From contig NZ_SCVC01000031.1 of NCBI RefSeq assembly GCF_004297405.1, positions 79,325-143,324 of the forward strand: a DNA stretch of 64,000 nucleotides. Reading direction: 5' to 3'. Position 1 is the first letter of the stretch. Every line of letters begins with the position of its first letter. The notes below the pieces were generated by a model. The model was not told the origin of the DNA, ran no database searches, and saw only the letters and a program-made list of their open reading frames with translations. This DNA is from Reyranella sp. Lineage in GTDB: Bacteria; Pseudomonadota; Alphaproteobacteria; Reyranellales; Reyranellaceae. Positions 11,952-20,298 of the stretch are shown piece after piece. The translations under genes were made by a program, and so were the position numbers.

Positions 11952-13262
11952 ATGACCAACTCCCGCCATCCCGAGACTCTGTCGCTGCACGCCGGCTGGC
12001 GCGCCGACCCCGTGACCGGTTCGGTCGCGGTGCCGATCCACCAGACCACGTCGTATCAGTTCCGCGACACCGAGCATGCCTCGAACCTGTTTGCGCTGAA
12101 GGAACTCGGCAACATCTACACGCGCATCGGCAATCCGACGGTCGACGTGCTCGAACAGCGCATCGCCGCGCTCGAAGGCGGAGCCGCGGCGCTGGCGGTG
12201 GGCTCGGGTCAGGCGGCGTCGGCCTTTGCGCTGCAGAACCTGGCGCGGGCCGGCGACAATGTCGTGAGCTCGACCGATCTCTACGGCGGCACGTGGAATC
12301 TCTTTGCCCATACCCTCAAGGATCAGGGCATCGAGGTGCGCTTCGTCGATCCGGCCGATCCACAGGCCTTCGCCCGCGCCACTGACGACCGCACACGCGC
12401 CTACTACGCCGAGACGCTGCCCAATCCCAAGCTCACGGTCTTTCCGATCAAGGAAGTAGCCGATATCGGTCGCCCGCTCGGCATTCCGCTGATCGTCGAC
12501 AATACGGCGGCGCCGATCCTCACGCGTCCGCTCGATCACGGCGCGGCAGTCGTCGTCTACTCGGGCACCAAGTATCTCGGCGGTCACGGTAATTCGATTG
12601 CAGGCCTGATCGTCGATGGAGGCAACTTCGACTGGGCTGCCCATCCCAAGCGCCAACCGGCACTCAACACACCTGATCCCAGCTATCACGGCGCTGTCTG
12701 GGTCGAGGCGGTGAAGCCGATCGGACCGGTCGCCTATATCATCAAGGCGCGCACGACCTTGTTGCGCGATCTCGGCGCGCCGCTGGCGCCTTTCAACGCC
12801 TTCCTGATCCTGCAGGGCATCGAGACGGTCGCCCTGCGGATGGAACGCCATGTCAAGAACGCACAGGCCGTGGCCGATTTCCTGGTCAAACGTCCGGAGG
12901 TCGCGAAGGTCATTCATCCCTCGCAGCAGAAGGGTGAGGCGCGGCGTCGGGCGGATACCTATCTGAAAGGCGGCTATGGCGGCCTGGTCGGCTTCGAGCT
13001 GGCGGCGGGCCGCGAGGCGGGCCGGCGCTTCATCGATTCGCTGAAGCTGCTCTATCACGTCGCCAATATCGGCGATGCGCGCAGCCTGGCCATCCATCCC
13101 GCCTCGACCACGCACTCGCAGCTCTCCGCCGAGGAGCAGCTCGCGACCGGCGTTTCGGACGGCTATGTGCGGTTGTCGGTCGGCATCGAGCATATCGACG
13201 ACATCCTCGCCGATCTCTCGCAGGCTCTCGATGCGGCGGGCAAGCTGAAGCAGGCGGCGTAG
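11952..13262 (+). CDS. metY: O-acetylhomoserine aminocarboxypropyltransferase (sulfhydrylase)
   Basis: A 436-residue PLP enzyme of the Cys/Met-metabolism family that makes homocysteine from O-acetylhomoserine and sulfide in methionine synthesis. Visible hallmarks are the N-terminal PETLSLHAGW, the tetramer loop YTRIGNPTVDVLE, the glycine-rich GSGQAASAFA, and the Schiff-base lysine in YSGTKYLGGHG, with VDNT as the upstream strand. The long segment NTPDPSYHG and the length of about 430 residues favour MetY over shorter MetB or MetZ relatives. The ATG at 11952 has GCGAGG 8 nt upstream; an in-frame TTG at 11886 is less likely since it would run through the last hairpin. It converges on the methyltransferase gene, 7 nt apart. 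Confidence 0.94.
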   Translation: MTNSRHPETLSLHAGWRADPVTGSVAVPIHQTTSYQFRDTEHASNLFALKELGNIYTRIGNPTVDVLEQRIAALEGGAAALAVGSGQAASAFALQNLARAGDNVVSSTDLYGGTWNLFAHTLKDQGIEVRFVDPADPQAFARATDDRTRAYYAETLPNPKLTVFPIKEVADIGRPLGIPLIVDNTAAPILTRPLDHGAAVVVYSGTKYLGGHGNSIAGLIVDGGNFDWAAHPKRQPALNTPDPSYHGAVWVEAVKPIGPVAYIIKARTTLLRDLGAPLAPFNAFLILQGIETVALRMERHVKNAQAVADFLVKRPEVAKVIHPSQQKGEARRRADTYLKGGYGGLVGFELAAGREAGRRFIDSLKLLYHVANIGDARSLAIHPASTTHSQLSAEEQLATGVSDGYVRLSVGIEHIDDILADLSQALDAAGKLKQAA

Positions 13263-13269
13263 TGCCTGT

Positions 13270-14127
13270 CTAAATCGTCGCGACCAGCAGCTCCTCTGCG
13301 CTCGACGGACGAAGGCCATCGGTCCTGCCGACAAAGTAACGCTCGGCAAGACTGGAGGCCGATACATGCTCGACCTGCCGGAAGCCGGCATCACGGGCCA
13401 GGGCCAGCATCTCCGTCGGGCTGAAGAAGCTGATGAAGGGCGTCCCTGCAGCCTGCGCGGCTTTCTCCGTCGCCAGGCGCCGGGCGCGCTCTTCTGAGTC
13501 GACGAATTCCAACGGCAGCATGAACGACATGACGAGTGTGGAGCCGCGGGCGAGCGCGGCGGCCCGGCGCAGCGTCGTCATGATCGCCTCCTTGCTGAGA
13601 TACATGGTGACGCCGGCCGAGGCCATGATGGCCGGCCGGTCCGAATCGAAGCCCGCAGCCGCGAGCTTCTCCCACCAGGACCAGCCCGTCTCGAAATCGA
13701 CCGGCACGAGCCGCAGATACTCGGGGATGCCGAAGCCGGTTTCGATCAGGCGCTGCTGTTTCCAGGCCTGTGCGCCGGGTTGGTCGACCTCGAATGTTCG
13801 TAAGCCGGAGGCGATTTCCGGTCTGCGTTGGACGAAGGTGTCGAGACCGGCGCCCAGGATGACGTACTGGCCAATGCCACGTCCGATCTGTTCGACGACG
13901 AAATCCTCGATGAAGCGCGCGCGAGCAACGATGGAGGCGCGTGCGCGACGCGTGGTCTGCGCATCCATGTCCGGGCGCTGGCGCCAGCCATCTTCCGGCG
14001 TGGCGAGCAGCAAGCCAACTTCGTCTTCGAGTACATGCGGGGGTGGGTCGACCTGGACGTGCAAGGCTCGCCACAAGGCGACCCTGAGGGCTGTCCCGTC
14101 TGGAGCTGCGGTTCGCTCGGCCGGCAT
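13270..14127 (-). CDS. Class I SAM-dependent methyltransferase, LCM/TIGR00027 family
   Basis: A 285-residue protein of the leucine-carboxyl-methyltransferase-like family common in actinobacteria and alphaproteobacteria. The SAM-binding motif VILGAGLDTF, the following acidic strand FEVDQPGAQAWKQQRL and the VPVDFETG block are typical, as is the MASAGVTMYLSKEAI segment. Substrates of bacterial members are mostly unknown; some act on small polyketide-like molecules. The start at 14127 is preferred over the in-frame ATG at 14142 because GGGGGAG lies 6 nt before it. It is alone between metY (convergent) and the nitroreductase (same strand, 107 nt upstream); no functional link is apparent. Confidence 0.85.
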   Translation of the reverse strand: MPAERTAAPDGTALRVALWRALHVQVDPPPHVLEDEVGLLLATPEDGWRQRPDMDAQTTRRARASIVARARFIEDFVVEQIGRGIGQYVILGAGLDTFVQRRPEIASGLRTFEVDQPGAQAWKQQRLIETGFGIPEYLRLVPVDFETGWSWWEKLAAAGFDSDRPAIMASAGVTMYLSKEAIMTTLRRAAALARGSTLVMSFMLPLEFVDSEERARRLATEKAAQAAGTPFISFFSPTEMLALARDAGFRQVEHVSASSLAERYFVGRTDGLRPSSAEELLVATI

Positions 14128-14234
14128 GACGCACTCCCCCATCCGTTTCGATCAGGGTGTGGAATCAATACCGCGTTGCGATCAGCTTGGAAAAGCCCGC
14201 CTCTTCGGCCGTGCCGGTTGAATGCTGCGATGGC

Positions 14235-14843
14235 TTAGCTGGGGTCGACCCACTCCACGACGTGGTCGGTGCGGTCGGGGCGCGTCAAGGATGGCAAAGA
14301 CGTTGCCGGTGTACCGACGGTAAGGAAGCCGACCAGATGCGAGGGAGCTTCGAAACCCAGCAGGGCGTTCACGGACGGATCGTAGACGTTCGCGCCGGTC
14401 ACCCACATGCCGCCAAAACCCAGCAGGTGGATCGCGTTCAGCATGTTCATCGCGGCCGCGCCGGCGGAGAGCACCTGCTCGATCTCGGGAATGTTGCCGC
14501 CCTTCACGATCGCGCCGACGGCGATCAGCATCGGGATGCGCCGCACCCAAGCGCGATAGCGTTCGCCGAGGGCTGCACCGTTCGCGGGATCGCGTTTGGC
14601 GGCGGCTTCGGCCAGGCGTTCACCGAAGGCGAGACGGGCGTCGCCGCGAATGACGACGAAGCGCCAGGGCCGCAGCTTGCCGTGGTCGGGCGCACGCAGG
14701 CCGGCGTCGAGGATCAGGTCGAGGTCGGCACCATCGGGAGCCGGCTCCTGCAGCGGCCCCACCGAGCGGCGGGCCAGCAGTTGGTCGAGGGTGAGCCGTT
14801 GCACATCGCGGCTCTCGGGGAAGGCGGGAGCGGTATCGGGCAT
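14235..14843 (-). CDS. Nitroreductase family protein (YdjA-like)
   Basis: A 202-residue FMN-dependent oxidoreductase of the short nitroreductase group. The start of the fold is clear: LLARRSVGPL, then LDLILDAGLRAPDHGKLRPWRFVVI, which binds the FMN phosphate, and later IEQVLSAGAAAMNMLNAIHLLGFGGMWVTG. This matches YdjA-type NAD(P)H nitroreductases that reduce nitro compounds or quinones; the physiological substrate is not known. The ATG at 14843 was chosen over an upstream in-frame start at 14906, which would lie inside the divergent promoter. A Fur-like inverted repeat sits 20 nt upstream, between this gene and dinB. Confidence 0.88.
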   Translation of the reverse strand: MPDTAPAFPESRDVQRLTLDQLLARRSVGPLQEPAPDGADLDLILDAGLRAPDHGKLRPWRFVVIRGDARLAFGERLAEAAAKRDPANGAALGERYRAWVRRIPMLIAVGAIVKGGNIPEIEQVLSAGAAAMNMLNAIHLLGFGGMWVTGANVYDPSVNALLGFEAPSHLVGFLTVGTPATSLPSLTRPDRTDHVVEWVDPS

Positions 14844-14862
14844 GGTTAGACTGTATCTGTAT

Positions 14863-14883
14863 TGCGAACGATTGTCATTTGCA
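14863..14883. promoter_or_regulatory. Fur-like 21-bp imperfect palindrome
   Basis: TGCGAACGATTGTCATTTGCA is an imperfect inverted repeat (outer TGC/GCA, inner GA/TC pairs). Its central 19 bp agree with the classical Fur consensus at 12 positions. It lies 20 nt before the nitroreductase start and 40 nt before dinB, a position suited to repressing the divergent nitroreductase promoter. No binding evidence exists; this is a motif judgement. Confidence 0.4.
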
Positions 14884-14923
14884 TATCGGCGATACCCAGG
14901 GCTCATACCTCTATAATCAGGTC

Positions 14924-16003
14924 ATGGCGGAAACCCCGATCCGCAAGATCATCCATGTCGACATGGACGCTTTCTATGCGTCCGTGGAGCAGCGTGACGA
15001 CCCGGCGTTGCGCGGCCAGCCGGTCGCGGTCGGCGGCCGCCAGCGTGGCGTCGTCATGGCCGCGAGCTACGAGGCGCGAAAGTTCGGTGTGCGTTCGGCC
15101 ATGCCCTCGGTCACGGCCAAGCGGATGTGTCCCGAGCTGGTCTTCGTGAAGCCGCGCTTCGACGTCTACAAGGAAGTGTCGCGCCAGATCCGCGAGATCT
15201 TCCTCGACTACACGCCGCTGGTGGAGCCGTTGTCGCTCGACGAGGCCTATCTCGACGTAACGACGAACCTCAAGGGCATGCCGCTCGCGTCGGAGATCGC
15301 CCGCGAGATCCGCGCCCGCATCCTCGAGCGCACCGGCCTCACCGCGTCAGCCGGTATCTCTTACAACAAGTTCCTGGCCAAGCTCGCGTCGGACCATCGC
15401 AAGCCCAACGGCCAGACGACGATCCCGCCCGAGAAAGGTCCGGCCTTCGTCGAGGGCCTGCCGGTGGCGAGATTCCATGGTGTGGGACCGAAGACGGCGG
15501 AGAAGATGAACCGGCTCGGCATCCATACCGGCGCCGATCTCAAGGCGCAGACGCTCGAATTCCTCGAACAGTATTTTGGACGCTCCGGCACCTACTACTA
15601 CGCCATCGCGCGCGGGCATGACGAACGCCGGGTCGTGCCTAACCGGCCGCGCAAGTCGGTCGGCTCGGAGACGACGTTCATGGAGGATCTTGACCGGCCG
15701 CAGGCGGTGGAAGAGGGCGTGGCCTCGGTGCTGGACGATGTCTGGTCCTACTGCGAACGCACCGGCATCGTCGGCCGCACGGTGACGGTGAAGGTCAAGT
15801 ATGCCGACTTCCAGATCGTGACGCGCAGCCGCACGCTGTCTGAACCGGTCGGCACGCGCGACATGCTGGAGCGCACGAGCCGCGAACTGGTGCGCACGAT
15901 CTTTCCGTTGGAGAAGAAGGTGCGCCTGCTTGGCGTCTCGCTCTCCAACCTGCACGAGCGCGAGGAGCCCAAAGTGCCCCCACAGATGACCCTCGCGCTC
16001 TAG
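14924..16003 (+). CDS. dinB: DNA polymerase IV (Y-family, DinB)
   Basis: A 359-residue translesion polymerase. Catalytic acidic residues are present: Asp13 in HVDMDAFYASVE, and Asp106/Glu107 in PLSLDEAYLDV. The steric-gate aromatic is Phe17. The little-finger domain follows (RPRKSVGSETTF). The last residues are QMTLAL, a sliding-clamp binding motif at the very C-terminus, as in E. coli. The start at 14924 aligns with family N-termini; a TATAAT stands only 7 nt before it (14912-14917), so the transcript could be almost leaderless. I see no alphaproteobacterial LexA box (GTTC-N7-GTTC). The stop overlaps the convergent FAD oxidoreductase by 4 nt. Confidence 0.96.
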   Translation: MAETPIRKIIHVDMDAFYASVEQRDDPALRGQPVAVGGRQRGVVMAASYEARKFGVRSAMPSVTAKRMCPELVFVKPRFDVYKEVSRQIREIFLDYTPLVEPLSLDEAYLDVTTNLKGMPLASEIAREIRARILERTGLTASAGISYNKFLAKLASDHRKPNGQTTIPPEKGPAFVEGLPVARFHGVGPKTAEKMNRLGIHTGADLKAQTLEFLEQYFGRSGTYYYAIARGHDERRVVPNRPRKSVGSETTFMEDLDRPQAVEEGVASVLDDVWSYCERTGIVGRTVTVKVKYADFQIVTRSRTLSEPVGTRDMLERTSRELVRTIFPLEKKVRLLGVSLSNLHEREEPKVPPQMTLAL

Positions 16004-17160
16004 CGATAGAGCGGGGCAATCGTAGCCATGGCCGTTGCAGCCTCGCTTCGATCGGGCGCTTCGTCGGCGTTGCCATAGCCATACATGTCGTTCCGGCCGG
16101 TCTCCTGGACGACGATGCCCTCGGGGTGTGGGAGCATGAGGACGTGTCGATAGAAGAGGCCGTAGCGAACTTCCGGCTGCGGCATGAGCCAGGCGATCTG
16201 GCCACGCACGGGCACCACCGACTCGTCCTTCCACAAGGCACGGGCGCCGTAACCCGTGCAGTTGACGACCACTGGTTCCCTGAGCCGCGCAAGATCGGCC
16301 GGCGTGTCGAACGTCATATCGACGATTTGGCCGCCTTCACGCAGGAAGTCGTCGGTCAGCCGTTGTCCTAATGCGGCGATATTGAACTGCATGGATGTTC
16401 CCACCCGCGCATGGGCCACGGGGAAAGGGTTCTCGTTGGTCGGCAGGTAGCGGTAGGGAGACGTGAGGCCGGCCAGGCGCTGGCCGTAACTCGCGAAATG
16501 AACTTCCTCGGCCGATATGTTCGGTCCGGCGGGCGTCGGCTGTACCGCGTCGTCGAACAGCACATAGCGATCGCTCATGGCGACCGGTTCGCCCGGCAGG
16601 CCGATATAGCTCTGGTAGGTGGCATAGGAGGTACGCGCCATTTCCTCCCATTGGGCGGGAAAGGTCGGCGTCACGCTGTCAGTGGCGGCGATGCGTGAGT
16701 CCGGCGACCAGGTGCCCGTGGCGCGCGCCGACCGGGTCTGCGGCAGGCGCTCCTTGGCGTAGATCGTCACGCGGGCGCCGGCGCGGCGCAGCAGGAGGGC
16801 CGAGGTAAGGCCAAGGGCACCGCAGCCGATCACCGCGACCTCGCGTGTGCCACCTTCCAGTGCCATGCCGGTGGCGATGGTGCTCGACCCCCAGGCAAGC
16901 GACCAACCGCTGCCGCCGTGGCCGTAATTGTGAACCACGCGTTTGTCGCCGACCGTTTCGACTTCGAGTCGTGGACCGGCCGCACGGAAAGGACGCAGGC
17001 ACACGGTGATGCGGGCGACGCGGCTCATCTGCAGGCGCAGTGGCGGCAGAGGCGGCGCGCCCGATCTGGTGCCGATCGCGCATCCTGCGAGGCCGAGTGC
17101 GCCCAGGCTGCCGAGGCCCATGATGACAGTCCGCCGACTGCTTCTCGCCGCCTCGGTCAT
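16000..17160 (-). CDS. Exported D-amino-acid-oxidase-like FAD oxidoreductase
   Basis: A 386-residue DAO-superfamily protein. The N-terminus carries a twin-arginine start, SSRRTVIMGLGSLG, and ends its hydrophobic stretch with LAGC (Cys27), so it looks like a Tat-exported lipoprotein. The FAD Rossmann motif comes late, EVAVIGCGALGLTSALLLRRAG at about residues 108-129, and the C-terminal half has VVNCTGYGARALW and VPVRGQIAWL, as in D-amino acid or D-aspartate oxidases. Such enzymes oxidatively deaminate D-amino acids to keto acids, ammonia and peroxide. Substrate and electron acceptor are not deducible. It is divergent from the LysR gene at 17238 but nothing else links the two. Confidence 0.8.
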   Translation of the reverse strand: MTEAARSSRRTVIMGLGSLGALGLAGCAIGTRSGAPPLPPLRLQMSRVARITVCLRPFRAAGPRLEVETVGDKRVVHNYGHGGSGWSLAWGSSTIATGMALEGGTREVAVIGCGALGLTSALLLRRAGARVTIYAKERLPQTRSARATGTWSPDSRIAATDSVTPTFPAQWEEMARTSYATYQSYIGLPGEPVAMSDRYVLFDDAVQPTPAGPNISAEEVHFASYGQRLAGLTSPYRYLPTNENPFPVAHARVGTSMQFNIAALGQRLTDDFLREGGQIVDMTFDTPADLARLREPVVVNCTGYGARALWKDESVVPVRGQIAWLMPQPEVRYGLFYRHVLMLPHPEGIVVQETGRNDMYGYGNADEAPDRSEAATAMATIAPLYR

Positions 17161-17237
17161 GCACGCCTCGCTGGGGATCCTATGGAAGGTGATTCTAGCG
17201 GCTACGCCGCCGCCGCACCACGCGATATGCTGACACG

Positions 17238-18134
17238 ATGATCGACAAGCTCGAGTTCCTGCTGGCGCTGGCGCGGGAGCAGAATTTCAGCAAGGCTGCG
17301 GAGCAATGTGGCGTCACGCAGCCGACATTCTCGGCGGCGATCAAGCAGCTCGAGGATACGTTGGGTGTCATGCTGGTGCAGCGCACGTCGCGCTTCATCG
17401 GCTTCACGACCGAGGGCGAGCATGTCCTCGACTGGGCACGCGGCATCGTCGCCGATGCGCGCGCCATGCGACAGGATCTGCAGACCCTGAAGAAGGGCCT
17501 GAGCGGCCGGCTGAGAATCGCCGCGATCCCGACCGCATTGCCGATGGTCTCGGCGCTCACCACACCCTTCCGCGCCAGGCATCCCAACGTCAAGTTCACC
17601 ATCCTGTCGCGCACGTCCATCGAGATCCTGTCGATGGTCGAAAATCTCGAAGTCGATGCCGGCCTCACTTACATCGACAACGAGCCGCTGGGACGCATGC
17701 GCACCGTGCCGCTCTATCTCGAGCAGTACCGGCTTCTTACATCGGAGAGCAGCCCGCTCGGCGATCGCGATCAGGTGACCTGGGCAGAGGTCGCCGACAT
17801 CCCTCTCTGCCTGCTGACACCGGACATGCAGAACCGCCGTATCATCGACCGCCTGCTTGGCACGTCGAACGGCCGTGCCGAGCCCACCCTCGAATCCAAT
17901 TCGATGATCGTGCTGTTCTCGCATGTGCGCACCGGCCGCTGGGCGACGGTGATGCCGGAGAAATTGGCTGATACTTTGGGCCTCACCGACCATTTACGCG
18001 CCATCCCCATCGTCGAACCGTCGGCCGTACACCAGATCGGCCTGGTCGTGCCGCCGCGGGAACCCATGACGCCGCTCTCGACGGCCCTGGTGGCGGAGGC
18101 GACCCAGCTCGCCAAGGTGCTCACGCCGCAATAG
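17238..18134 (+). CDS. LysR-family regulator, probably of formate dehydrogenase
   Basis: A 298-residue LysR-type regulator. The winged helix-turn-helix is at the N-terminus (FSKAAEQCGVTQPTFSAAIKQLE, residues about 15-37) and the substrate-binding domain starts near SGRLRIAAIPTALPM. It lies 146 nt upstream of fdsG on the same strand; LysR genes next to fds operons commonly activate them in response to formate. A LysR-type inverted repeat lies in the gap between them. Regulation of the formate dehydrogenase operon is inferred from position only. Confidence 0.88.
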   Translation: MIDKLEFLLALAREQNFSKAAEQCGVTQPTFSAAIKQLEDTLGVMLVQRTSRFIGFTTEGEHVLDWARGIVADARAMRQDLQTLKKGLSGRLRIAAIPTALPMVSALTTPFRARHPNVKFTILSRTSIEILSMVENLEVDAGLTYIDNEPLGRMRTVPLYLEQYRLLTSESSPLGDRDQVTWAEVADIPLCLLTPDMQNRRIIDRLLGTSNGRAEPTLESNSMIVLFSHVRTGRWATVMPEKLADTLGLTDHLRAIPIVEPSAVHQIGLVVPPREPMTPLSTALVAEATQLAKVLTPQ

Positions 18135-18161
18135 CGGTTTGCCTGGTAATGCGATCCCATT

Positions 18162-18178
18162 GATAGATATGTTCTATC
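18162..18178. promoter_or_regulatory. LysR-type operator candidate upstream of fdsG
   Basis: GATAGA (18162-18167) and TCTATC (18173-18178) form a perfect 6-bp inverted repeat with a 5-bp AT-rich centre. It fits the LysR interrupted-palindrome pattern ATAG-N7-CTAT. It is 102 nt before fdsG and 27 nt after the LysR stop. Confidence 0.5.
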
Positions 18179-18280
18179 GCAGCACCGGACAGCTTTATTG
18201 AGAGTGCAGTAGCGAAGGCGGATCATCCCTTGTGAAAAAGCCGGCACCAAGCCGGTCAAAACAGGGATGGGAGCCGATCG

Positions 18281-18748
18281 ATGCCGACGGCGTGGAACGA
18301 AAGCCGGGCCAGTGAAATCATCCGGCGGCACGAGGGCCGGGAAGGGCCGCTGTTGCCAATCCTGCACGATGTGCAGGCCGAGTTCGGCTGCATCCCCGCA
18401 CCGGCCATTCCCCAGATCGCCACGGCGCTGAACCTGACGCGGGCCGAAGTCCACGGCGTCGTTTCCTTCTATCACGACTTCCGCGAAGCACCGGCCGGGC
18501 GGCATGTCCTGAAGCTCTGCCGTGCCGAGGCCTGTCAGTCCATGCAGGGTGAGGCCCTGGCCGATCAGGTGCTGCGCCATTTCGGCGTGGCGTGGGGCGG
18601 CACGACACCCGACGGCCATCTCACCGTCGAAGCCACTTATTGCCTCGGCCTCTGCGCCTGCGCGCCGTCGGCGCTACTCGATGGCGAACCGCGTGGCCGG
18701 CTCACAACGGCATCGATTGCGGCGCTCGCCGAGGAGATCGGGCGATGA
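18281..18748 (+). CDS. fdsG: NAD-dependent formate dehydrogenase gamma subunit FdsG
   Basis: A 155-residue NuoE-like subunit that carries one 2Fe-2S cluster in the soluble Mo-containing formate dehydrogenase. The four cluster cysteines are Cys80 and Cys85 (LCRAEACQSM) and Cys121 and Cys125 (YCLGLCACAP). VHGVVSFYHDF is the conserved thioredoxin-fold segment. It is first in the fdsGBA-D operon, and its stop overlaps the fdsB start (ATGA). Electrons from formate reach NAD+ through FdsB and FdsG. Confidence 0.95.
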   Translation: MPTAWNESRASEIIRRHEGREGPLLPILHDVQAEFGCIPAPAIPQIATALNLTRAEVHGVVSFYHDFREAPAGRHVLKLCRAEACQSMQGEALADQVLRHFGVAWGGTTPDGHLTVEATYCLGLCACAPSALLDGEPRGRLTTASIAALAEEIGR

Positions 18749-20289
18749 GCGCATTGCGCATCTTCGTTCCCTGCGATGCCGCGGCGCGCGCTGTTGGCGC
18801 CGACAGAGTGGCCGCGACCATTCGCGACGAGGCGGCTCGGCACGGTGTCGAGGTCGAGATCGTACGTACCGGCTCACGCGGTCTCTTCTGGCTGGAGCCG
18901 ATGGTCGAGATCGCGACGCCCACGGGGCGGATTGCGTTTGGTTGCGTTACGCCCAACGACGTGCCGGGCCTGTTCGCGGGCTACAGCCGGTTCGCAGCCA
19001 GCCATCCGCTCTGCGTGGGCCGGCCGGAGGAGATCCCCTTCCTCAAGCGCCAGACGCGCATCACCTTTGCTCGTTGTGGCATCGTCGATCCATTGTCGCT
19101 CGACGACTATCGCGCACACGATGGCCTGCGTGGTCTGGAGCGGGCGCGGAGCCTGGGCCCAGCCGGCACCGTGGCCGAAGTAACGACGTCCGGCCTGCGC
19201 GGCCGTGGTGGTGCGGGCTTCCCGACCGGCATCAAGTGGAAGACCGTCGCTGACGCGCCCGCCGACCGCAAATACATCGTCTGCAACGCCGACGAGGGCG
19301 ACTCCGGCACCTATGCCGACCGCATGCTCCTGGAAGGCGATCCCTTCGTGCTGATCGAAGGCATGATCATTGCCGGCCTCGCGGTCGGTGCGGGCAAGGG
19401 CTACGTCTACATCCGCTCCGAGTATCCCGATGCCATCAGGACCTTCTCGAAGGCAGTTGCCGTCGCTGAAGCCGCTGGCCTCCTGGGCGCGGCGGCGGGC
19501 TTCGAGATCGAGGTGAGGGTCGGTGCCGGCGCCTATGTCTGTGGCGAAGAGACGTCGCTGCTGGAAAGCCTCGAAGGCAAGCGCGGCCAGGTACGCGCCA
19601 AGCCGCCGCTGCCGGCGCACAAGGGCCTGTTCGGCCAGCCCACCGTCATCAACAACCTGATCTCGCTCGCGACCGTGCCGGCGATCCTGGCCGATGGCGC
19701 CGAGGCCTATGCCGCACTGGGCATGGGTCGGTCGCGCGGCACCATGCCGATCCAACTCGCCGGCAACGTGAAGCATGGCGGCCTTTTCGAAGCGGCCTTC
19801 GGACTTACCTTGGGCGAGATCGTCGACGAGATCGGCGGCGGTACGGCGAGTGGCCGTCCGGTGCGTGCGGTGCAGGTCGGCGGTCCGTTGGGTGCGTACT
19901 TCCCGCGCGCCTTGTTCGACACGGCCTTCGACTACGAAGCGTTTGCCGCGCTCGATGGGCTGATCGGCCATGGCGGCGTCGTGGTGTTCGACGACACTGT
20001 CGACATGGCCCGCCAGGCGCGCTTCGCGCTCGAATTCTGTGCCATCGAATCCTGCGGCAAGTGCACGCCCTGCCGCATCGGCTCGACGCGCGGCACGGAG
20101 ACCATGGACAAGATCATCCGTGGCGAGCGGGTTACCGACAATCTCGCGTTGATCACCGACCTTTGCCAGACGTTGAAGTTCGGCTCGCTCTGCGCGCTGG
20201 GCGGCTTCACGCCCTATCCCGTGATGAGCGCCATCAAGCATTTCCCCGAAGATTTCGACCGGCCGCGCCTCGTCGCGGCGGCCGAGTAA
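18745..20289 (+). CDS. fdsB: NAD-dependent formate dehydrogenase beta subunit FdsB
   Basis: A 514-residue NuoF-like subunit holding FMN, a 4Fe-4S cluster and the NAD site. An N-terminal thioredoxin-like region (about 1-110) precedes the FMN/NAD domain with GLRGRGGAGFPTGIKW and CNADEGDSGTYADR. VGAGAYVCGEETSLLESLEG follows, and the cluster motif ESCGKCTPCRIGSTRG lies near the C-terminus. The ATG at 18745 overlaps the fdsG stop, which fixes the start. The length fits FdsB rather than plain NuoF because of the fused N-terminal domain. It is followed 9 nt later by fdsA. Confidence 0.95.
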   Translation: MSALRIFVPCDAAARAVGADRVAATIRDEAARHGVEVEIVRTGSRGLFWLEPMVEIATPTGRIAFGCVTPNDVPGLFAGYSRFAASHPLCVGRPEEIPFLKRQTRITFARCGIVDPLSLDDYRAHDGLRGLERARSLGPAGTVAEVTTSGLRGRGGAGFPTGIKWKTVADAPADRKYIVCNADEGDSGTYADRMLLEGDPFVLIEGMIIAGLAVGAGKGYVYIRSEYPDAIRTFSKAVAVAEAAGLLGAAAGFEIEVRVGAGAYVCGEETSLLESLEGKRGQVRAKPPLPAHKGLFGQPTVINNLISLATVPAILADGAEAYAALGMGRSRGTMPIQLAGNVKHGGLFEAAFGLTLGEIVDEIGGGTASGRPVRAVQVGGPLGAYFPRALFDTAFDYEAFAALDGLIGHGGVVVFDDTVDMARQARFALEFCAIESCGKCTPCRIGSTRGTETMDKIIRGERVTDNLALITDLCQTLKFGSLCALGGFTPYPVMSAIKHFPEDFDRPRLVAAAE

Positions 20290-20298
20290 GAGGCCACT

